A stretch of DNA of 64,000 nt from Nicotiana tabacum (Eukaryota > Streptophyta > Magnoliopsida > Solanales > Solanaceae): NCBI RefSeq assembly GCF_000715075.1, contig NC_134095.1, forward strand, positions 49,280,806 to 49,344,805, read 5' to 3'. Below the pieces are notes generated by a model, which did no database searches, was not told the DNA's origin, and was given only the letters and a program-made list of their open reading frames with translations. A program made the translations under genes and the position numbers. Below, one piece after another: positions 56,510 through 64,000 of the stretch (positions are counted from its first letter, which is position 1; every line of letters starts with the position of its first letter).

Positions 56510-57041
56510 TCCTCCCCCACTTAAAATCATTCGTCCTCGAATGAGGATTTTGGAAATCGGTTGATTTTGAAAACATGATATGAAAACTCCCAATTTTTTG
56601 AAAATATTTTGCCAGAGTTTCCTTTGTAATTAGACTTATCTACCTTTCAAAGAGCTCTTAAAACATTATTTCCAAGCACCATTACGCTATCCCTATTATC
56701 CTTACAACTGGTATATAATTCATTACCTCAACACATGCACATAATTTGGCCACTTCAATGAGTTTCATACAGTTCAACAACTCCAATACACTATACGTAT
56801 TCCAATTAATCATTACCAATCTACACTGCCTTTAATCATTCACTTATCACATGAGTTCTTACAAAACTTTCATTTACCAAAAAGGGGCTTGCGCATGACT
56901 CAATTAATCACAACACATACAATTCTTGCACAACTTGAGGAGTTACAATAGTAAAGCATTTAGGGAAAAATATGGGGTGTCTTTGCACCAGATTGAACAC
57001 AACATCAGTTTACTTAGAGATAAAAGTTTGCACGATCACTA
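56510..57041 (-). other. Element G: 3' untranslated region and polypurine tract
   Basis: GTGGGGGAGGA (56510-56520, minus strand) directly before the LTR is the polypurine tract. The remaining 0.5 kb is non-coding, A/T-rich, and includes a TCATTCGAGGACGAATG-type word near 56527-56543. Confidence 0.7.
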
Positions 57042-58553
57042 CTAGACTTGTTCAAACATATGGGGATATTTTTCTTTCATTTCACTTTCCGCTTCCCAAG
57101 TGGCTTCCTCGACTTGTTGACTTTGCCATAGCACTTTAACTGAAGCAACTTCCTTGTTTCTCAATTTGCGGACTTGCCTATCAAGAATAGTGACCGGAAT
57201 TTCTTCATATGATAACTCTTCATTGACCTCGATAGGCTCGATTGGCACGATGGTGGATGGGTCTCCATCCACTTTCTTTAACATAGACACATGGAACACC
57301 GGGTGCACTAATAACATTTCAGAGGGAAATTCCAGTCTATAGGCCACCTGTCCTATCCTTTGAGTGACCCGATACGGCCCGACATATCTAGGACTCAACT
57401 TCCCTTTCTTTCCAAATCGCATGACTCCCTTCATAGGAGATACCCTCAAGAACACCCAATCATCTACTTGTAATTCGAATTTTCTTCGACGAATGTCCGT
57501 ATAAGATTTCTGGCGACTCTGAGTAGCTTTCAGCCTTTCCAGAATGATTTTAACTTTTCCCATAGCCTGGTGCACGAGATCTGGCCCTAATAATTCTGCT
57601 TCACCCACTTCGAACCATCCAATCGGAGACCTACATCTCCTCCCGTACAATGCCTCAAATGGGGCCATCTAAATGCTAACATGAAAGTTGTTATTGTAAG
57701 CAAATTCTATAAGTGGCAAGTGGTCATCCCAATTACCTTTGAAATACAAGACACAAGCCCGTAACATATCTTCAAGCGTCTGAATAGTTCGCTCCGCTTG
57801 ACCATCAGTCTGCGGATGGAAAGTCGTGGTGAGATTCACCTGAGTACCCAAACCTTGCTGAAATTTCTTCCAAAAATTAGCTGTGAACTGGGCCCCTCGA
57901 TCTGAGATAATAGAAAGTGGAGTGCCATGAAGCCTTACTATTTCTTTGATATACAATTGAGCATATTGTTCCGCAGTATCCGTGGACTTGACTGGCAAGA
58001 AGTGAGCTGATTTGGTGAGTCGATCCACTATTACCCAAATTGAGTCGAACTTGCACTGAGTGCGAGGTAACCCTACCACTAAATCCATGTTGATCATCTC
58101 CCATTTCCACATTGGTATTTCCATAAGCTGAGTTAACCCACCGGGCCGCTGGTGCTCAGCTTTTACTTGCTAACAATTCGGACATTTAGATACAAAGTCC
58201 GCCACACCCTTCTTCATACCGTTCCACCAATAAATTTCCTTGAGATCACGGTACATTTTCGTAGAACCTGGGTGCATAGAATACCTGGAATTATGAGCCT
58301 CTGCCATTACCCTCCCCCGAAGATTATCCACATCTAGAACACATAGCCTGCCTTGACATCGTAATACACCATCCTCACCACCGAGTGAAAATGTCGAAGT
58401 CTTGTTATTCAAAACTGCCTCCTTCATTTGTGCTAATGCTGGATCAATGAGCTGTTTTTCCTTGGCTTCCGCTACAAGTGACGATTCTGCTCCATTACGC
58501 ACCATAACCTTCCCCTCGTCTGAGGTCGAAATACGAACCCCCAGACTGGCCAA
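57042..58553 (-). pseudogene. Element G: integrase with GPY/F module and chromodomain-like end
   Basis: The zinc domain is complete: AHNSRYSMHPGSTKMYRDL supplies the His pair and KCPNC the Cys pair (58170-58330). A TAG at 58170-58172 follows. The catalytic core runs from MDLVVGLPR (about 58090) through [11 protein letters not shown] to SDRGAQFTANF (about 57900) and HPQTDGQAERTIQTLEDM, giving the D, D and E. Another TAG is at 57669-57671. The C-terminal part (57042-57668) has SPMKGVMRFGKKGKLSPRYV, GPYRV and HPVFHVSML, then LWQSQQVEEATWEAE and YPHMFEQV, a chromodomain-like end that may steer insertion to heterochromatin. Apart from the two stops the frame is intact. Confidence 0.9.
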
Positions 58554-58580
58554 TTGATAAACCTCCCGAGCAAAAGGCCT

Positions 58581-59753
58581 CTAATCCGCTCCCAAATGAG
58601 CCAAACTACCCATGAACTTCCGACTGAGAGTGTCGGCCACCACATTCGCCTTCCCTGGATGGTATAAAATATCCATATCATAATCCTTGATCAATTCTAA
58701 CCACCGCCGCTGCCTTAAATTCAACTCCTTCTGCTTGAACAAATATTGGAGACTCTTGTGGTCCGAGAACACATCCACATGGACCCCATAAAGATAATGT
58801 CGCCATATTTTCAAGGCAAATACAACTGCCGCAAGCTCCAAATCATGTGTCGGATAATTCTTCTCGTGATTCTTGAGTTGCCTTGAAGCATACGTTATAA
58901 CCTTCCCATGTTGCATCAACACACACCCCAAACCGACCTCGGAGGCATCACAATAAACCACAAATCCTTTCGTGCCTTCCGGCAAGGTCAATATTAGCGC
59001 CGAGGTCAATCTCGACTTCAATTCCTAAAAAATTTTCTCACAAGTGTCAGACCATTGGAACTCAACTACTTTCTGCGTCAACTTAGTCAAAGGGGAGGCG
59101 AGGGTAGAGAATTCCTCCACAAACCTCCGATAATACCCTGCTAAACCCAAGAAGCTACGGATCTCCGTCGGGGTCGTGGGTCTAGGCCAATCTTTTACTA
59201 CTGCAATATTCTGGGGATCCACCTAAATCCCTTCACAGGAAATAACATGGCCCAGAAAGGTAATAGACTCCAACCAAAATTCACATTTTGAAAATTTAGC
59301 ATACAACTGGTGCTGATAAAGGGTCTGCAAAACTGCCCTGAGGTGATCGGCATGATCCTCCCGGCTCCACGAATAAACAAGGATGTCATCAATGAAAACA
59401 ATCACAAAGGAGTCTAGAAATGGCTTGAAGACCCGATTTATAAGATCCATGAAAGCTGCCGGGCCATTGGTTAGCCCAAAAGACATGACCAAGAATTCAA
59501 AGTGACCATAGCGAGTTCTGAAAGCGGTCTTAGGAATATCCTGTTCTCTGATCTTCAATTGGTGATACCCGAACCGTAGATCAATTTTGGAAAAGAACCT
59601 TGCACCTTGCAATTGGTCGAACAAATCATCTATCCGGGGCAAAGGATATTTATTCTTGATGGTGACCTTGTTAAGCTGCCGATAATCAATACACATCCGG
59701 AGCGACCCATCCTTCTTTCTAACAAAAAGAACCGGGGCACCCCACGGTGACAC
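58581..59753 (-). pseudogene. Element G: reverse transcriptase and RNase H
   Basis: The frame reads [64 protein letters not shown], the catalytic [18 protein letters not shown] box (about 59360-59410), [14 protein letters not shown], then [18 protein letters not shown]. RNase H follows with [17 protein letters not shown] (Asp kept), [35 protein letters not shown] and [16 protein letters not shown], ending [15 protein letters not shown]. Stops are TAG at 59223-59225, 59025-59027 and, at the downstream border, 58581-58583. All catalytic residues I can place are present, making this the best preserved pol in the window. Confidence 0.9.
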
Positions 59754-60483
59754 ACTTGGCCGTATAAACCCCTTTTCTAATAAATCCTTCAGTTGTTCCT
59801 TTAACTCCCTTAACTCGCTGGCGCCATTCTGTATGGTGGAATAGATATCGGCCGCGTATCTGGCAATACATCAATCCCGAAATCAATCTCCCTATCTAGC
59901 GGGATCCCTGGAAGCTCATCCGAAAAAACTTCAAGAAACTCATTCACGACTGGCACGGACTCGGGGACAGACACTTCTGAAGTGGTGTCCGCCACCCGTA
60001 CCAAATGGTAGATACACCCCTTCCTAATCATCTTCGAAGCCTTAAGGTAGGAAATAAACCTACCTTTTGGCACCATACCATTTCCCTTACACTCAATAAC
60101 CGGATCAATAGGGAACTCAAGCCTCATGACTCTCGTTCGACAGTCAAGTTTAGCAAAGCACGAATAAAGCCAGTCCATTCCCATAATCACATCAAAATCC
60201 ACCATTTCAAGCTCAATAAGATCGGTCGTGGTAGCACGACCACATACCATGACAACACAATTCCTATAAATTCGCGTGGCTGTATAGAATCACCAACCGG
60301 AGTCGATACAAAGAACAGCTCATGAAGTTGTTCGGGTTCTACCCCAAAACTTGAAGCAATGAATGGGGTGACATAAGACAAAAAGGACCTCGGATCAATA
60401 AGAGCATAACAATCTATGGCCTGAACAGACAAGATACATGTCGCAACATCTGGGGAGGCCTCTGCACTCTGGCGACCACTCAA
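59754..60483 (-). pseudogene. Element G: protease, frameshifted
   Basis: The active-site box reads LIDPRSFLSYV (60187-60483 frame), where D-P-G is expected; Gly is replaced by Arg, a change likely to disturb the flap-side loop although Asp stays. FGVEPEQLHELFFVSTPVGD follows. A frame change near 60240 leads to LIELEMVDFDVIMGMDWL, the KASKMIRKGCIYHLV segment and [10 protein letters not shown] (59810-60250). A further change precedes RT. The KASKMI type differs from the KAQ(H/R)MV type of A, C and F, so G is a different subgroup. Confidence 0.8.
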
Positions 60484-61807
60484 GGCGTAAAACTGGCTGG
60501 GTACACCTCTACCACGAGCTCCACCCCTAACTAAACTGCGCTACTGGGGCTGGAGGACGCACGGATGACGTGGCAGCTGAAGAACCGGATAACTGAGCAA
60601 ATCCCCTACCCATGCCCTGACTGGGCGCACGGCCGTCCCGCTGGATATGACCTCTCACCCCGCATCTATAACACACCGGAATATCTAAATAACAAGTCTC
60701 AGAATGGAACCTCCCACACTTGGGGCATGAAGCCCTCCCCTGCTGCTGTGATCTCCCTCCTGGACGACCGGAATGATGGGGTCTCCTACTGTCTGAACCT
60801 GATCTCAGTGACTGCTCTGGTGATAACTGTGCACAAATGGCGGTGCGCTTGCTAAGGACTGGGCATATGACTGGGATGGCCCTGATGGCCCTCTCCCCGG
60901 AACTGGTCTCCCTGAGTGACCCGCTGATCGGGCCCTGTTGTTACTCTCCCTTTCTGTCCGTATTTTCAACTTCCTAGCCTCTGTAGCCTGAGCGAACCCC
61001 ACAATCTTCCCATAATTCATATTTGAGTGTAAGGTCGTTGTAGCAGCCTCATTCACTACCAAATGACTAAGACCCTAAACGAATCGCCGAACTCGAGCAT
61101 CCATGGTCGACACTAACGGAGGAGCATACTTGGACAACCTCACAAACTACATGTGGTACTCCCAAACACTCATACTGCCTTGCTTGAGGACTTCAAACTA
61201 TGTGGCACGGGCTGCCATTGTCTCGGCAGGCAAGAAGTGGTCCATGAATGCATCTACAAACTCATCCCATCTAGCCGGAGGTCTTCCCTCCCCACGGGAA
61301 TCCTCCCACATCTCGAACCATGAATAAGCTGCTCCCCTCAACCTGTATGAAGCCAACTCAACCCCTTCCGTCTCTGTAGCCTTCATCACTCGAAGGGTCT
61401 TATACATTTCATCAAGGAAATCCTGCGGATCGGCTTCTGGGTTTGTGCCCGTGAACTCTGGAGCTGGCGGAATCTACCTGTCTGCTGGGGGGTGCAGGGG
61501 CATCATGAGATCTCTGGGCCTGAGCGGCTACTAACTGGGTCAACATATGGATGTCTCCTCTAAGGTCCCTATCAGAAACCCCGGGACCGAAAGTTGGAAT
61601 TGCATCAAGATCAGGAATACCAGCGGGAGGGATGGTAGCAACCTCTGCCGCAGCTGCAACAAGAATACTTGGATCTGGAATAGATGGGCCAGGCAGATTC
61701 GAGACCGGGGAGTCACTCTCACCCACGGCATCAGGTACATGATTCACAGCCATACTTGGGGTGGCATTGGCCCCGAGGCCGAGTCTAGCTCTCTTCTTAG
61801 GTGTCAT
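60484..61807 (-). pseudogene. Element G: gag, one frameshift and in-frame TAG codons
   Basis: I place the start at MTPKKRARLGLGANATP (61807). The N-terminal part is Pro/Ala-rich, then a frame change near 61415 leads to the capsid: ADPQDFLDEMYKTLRVM, YRLRGAAYSWFEMWE, and the continuation after 61200 with KQGSMSVWEYHM. TAG codons at 61198-61200, 61147-61149 and 61075-61077 share one frame. The linker (60805-61062) is Ser/Gly/Arg-rich. The nucleocapsid near 60660-60730 has CPKCGRFHSETC and CYRCGVRGHIQRD, but the final Cys of the second knuckle is Gly. This paired-knuckle layout is typical of Tekay-type Gag. Confidence 0.82.
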
Positions 61808-62027
61808 TACTGAAAATTTGGAACAGAGCACGAGTTAGATGTAAATACTTCCATTTTTCACTTCACCGCACGATATAGAGTAACAAAGAAGAAGGTAATT
61901 TCCTAAATGCCCATGTAGCTTCCAACTTATTGATGTGGTCGACAACACACCGATAAGAAGGACTCTACTAGACACGGCTCCGAGACATCCTAGGACACTT
62001 TAAAACCTTAGGCTCTGATACCAAGTT
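61808..62027 (-). promoter_or_regulatory. Element G: leader and perfect Met-type primer site
   Basis: TGGTATCAGAGCC on the minus strand at 62011-62023 is a perfect initiator tRNA-Met type site. The leader is about 200 bp. Unlike A, B, C and F it lacks AGACGTCT, which supports placing G in another subgroup. Confidence 0.75.
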
Positions 62028-64000
62028 TATCATGCCCAGAAAAACGAGGGGCGCGACCGGCGCTCGATCGGGTAGCCCCCAGCCAAGCGGACCTGGGTGC
62101 CTTTCCTATTCCACGTGATACCCTGCATTTCCATTACCCATTAACCAAGTGAAATAGCCATTTATAAATTTAAACACATTCTTACGAGATTTACATAACA
62201 TACATAGTTACTTAGCGTGGTTTACAAGTTATACTGCCCAAACTACATAAGTACATAACCTACATTTCCTGTCTACGGAGCCTCTAGAAATACAAAAGAG
62301 TGTTACAATACTTGCCGGTAACAAGGCTCCGGCTATACCTTACGCAAATACCAAATTAAATTTTCAGGAGGATAAGCGGCATGAGCCACGCAGGCCCCCA
62401 AGAGGAAAGAGGCTCACTAATTCAGCTGACGGGAGGTGAAGGAGTGCTACTGTCGGTGGGCTGGAATACCTGTTATGGAACCACCTACAATCATAACACG
62501 AATGTAGCGCCCCCGGCAAAAGGGACGTCAGTACATTTGAATTGCACTAGTATGTATGAACAAACTTTACCCCAAGTAAAATCAAGAAATACACAGATAA
62601 CAAATAGTAATAGAATCAACAATAAAATGCACATGAAAGGAACAACCAAAGCCAAACAAACTCCACAATCTCTCCTTTTCCCCTTCCAACATTATTTCAT
62701 CACATCAATGATTTCACAACTTTCACATATTTTTATTTCAATAGTGATTTCGATCACTTTTTCACCCTTATTACCTCGGCAACCCTTATTAACTCGGCCA
62801 CCCTTATCACCACAACCCACACCTTATAACTTCGTGTTGCGTCGCGCAACCCGATCCCACCGGACAATTACATTTCACACTACAACAGTAGTTCACAGTT
62901 CAATCACATAGCTTCAGGCCATCCAGAATATCATTTCACAACAACAACAATTCACAAGAATTTTCATAAACATCAATACCAATTCCATCATATACAATAA
63001 CCCGTATACAATTCAAGTCACAATGACAATTGCCTACAACAAGTCACAGATGATATTACTACTGTTGTTTCAATTGCATCAATTACGATTTCTTTTCTAT
63101 CATTTGTTACACAGCTCTTACCACATAACCATATCCACACACACACACTTGGTTTGTTGCCATTTATTTACGCCACTATACACATTCCCACATTTGGACA
63201 CATTAAGATTCTTTCATTCGTTAACACATACTTCCATGTCGACATCCTCAAGCATTTACAAACTTTGCACATAATAGGATAGGCACATCAAATCACTTCT
63301 CACAATCACATATAACTTGGTGGTATGGAAATCAACTAAGTCAATCAATTCACATATTTTCATAAAAGGTACACATACTGTATGCTCGTCATAACAAGGG
63401 GATTCTACAAGAGTTAAGGTTAGCCATACATACCTCAAAGAGCTTTTCCTTAAGTTACTACAACGTTCCGGAAATTCTAGCCATGCCCATCTACTTCGAG
63501 ACATAACAAAATTGAACACAAATTAGGAAGATATTCATAATTCTAGCTCATTTAAGCATTTTATCAAATACTAGTTGAGCATCTTGATTTCTAATCTCTT
63601 TTACAAGATTTCCTTCATTCCCTAACCCAATCTTTATTATTTATGTTCAATAATCTTTCCATAAACCTAAGTTGTACATGTATGTATACATAATACTAAT
63701 ACTCCCAAGAATCATACCTCAATAACCCATCTTATACTCCAAACTCGAAATTAAAGTCTAGGGTATAGAACCTTACCTCTTAGATGAAGAACTTATGATT
63801 AGGTTCTTTGATTCTTGAGGATTGATGCAAGATTTGGATGATTTAAATGTTGGCTTCCTTCTTCTCTCTCTAAAATGCTCTCATCTCTCTCTAGTTTTGT
63901 TCAGAAAATATGTTAAAATAAGGGGTTGGGGCGTTTTATTGAAGAAACGGTCGGGTTTAAAATTTAGAAAAATAGGAGCCCGAGTTAGGTATGTGATCGC
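62028..64000 (-). repeat. Element G: 5' LTR, partial
   Basis: The end at 62028 has decayed (plus strand TATCATGCCC for TGTCACGCCC). From there it follows the 3' LTR base for base with scattered changes to the window edge, which corresponds to about 56028 in the other copy. The start of the LTR, most of the palindrome cluster and the right flank are outside. Confidence 0.85.

Larger units (their letters stand above)
54056..64000 (-). mobile_element. Element G: chromovirus-type gypsy element, 5' LTR cut by window edge
   Basis: Minus-strand order: 5' LTR (from beyond 64000 to 62028), perfect Met-type primer site, gag, protease, RT/RNase H, integrase, chromodomain-like tail, PPT, 3' LTR (56509-54056). 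It has inserted into the pol end of H. The LTRs are much alike along their shared length by eye, so it is among the younger elements here. Gag has a frame change and pol has five TAG stops, so it is not autonomous. Double zinc-knuckle region and chromodomain-like end suggest the Del/Tekay branch. Confidence 0.88.

Noticed and set aside
1..64000. tRNA, rRNA, snoRNA or host single-copy genes
   Set aside because: I saw no convincing cloverleaf, rRNA core or exon series. tRNA-like words at element leaders are primer-binding sites only.

Overview
The window looks like heterochromatic, repeat-derived plant DNA. The long-LTR Ty3/gypsy families, the Tat/Ogre-type elements with very long LTRs and the CACTA terminus suggest a eudicot, most likely Solanaceae (Nicotiana or Solanum type); that assignment is inference from element style. 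I see no intact host gene, rRNA, tRNA or CRISPR array. Every protein-like stretch I recognise is a decayed retrotransposon polyprotein, nearly all on the minus strand.

Layout. 1-4982: 5' end of a minus-strand gypsy element (A), with protease and gag running off the left edge and a 2.8 kb LTR. 4983-7464: CACTA terminus, MITE-like foldbacks, a minisatellite and an (AT)22 tract. 7465-28955: a plus-strand element with a 3.06 kb LTR and a non-coding interior (B), split by a complete minus-strand gypsy element (C, 13087-27624). C is itself split by a 4.9 kb plus-strand Tat/Ogre-like solo LTR (S, 17841-22750). 28956-37110: a mosaic of two inverted LTRs of a second Tat-like family (D), the 3' part of another gypsy LTR (E) and an inverted B-type LTR (B'). 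37111-47517: complete minus-strand chromovirus-type element F, with two LTRs, PBS, PPT, gag, protease, RT/RNase H and integrase, all broken. 47518-53051: rearranged D-family pieces, including a Tat-like gag start, oppositely oriented LTRs and a minisatellite of about 40 bp units. 53052-54055: LTR fragment and pol tail of element H. 54056-64000: element G, a minus-strand chromovirus with all domains in order; its 5' LTR runs off the right edge.

The elements share a life cycle: tRNA-Met-type primer site, leader, Gag, protease, RT/RNase H, integrase with a C-terminal chromodomain-like tail, and polypurine tract. None could encode a working polyprotein as read. The order of nesting is S into C into B, and G into H. 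F sits at a junction between B' and D-family sequence.

The best leads are structural. One is a hairpin with the palindromic loop AGACGTCT, about 65 nt downstream of the primer site in four elements, with base changes that keep the stem paired. Others are short inverted repeats at both ends of several LTR families, a GTTGC-N5-GCAAC motif shared by several LTR families, GC-rich word clusters at a similar LTR offset, and nonsense mutations in F and G that are almost all TAG at expected CAG codons. I found no convincing new protein-coding system.
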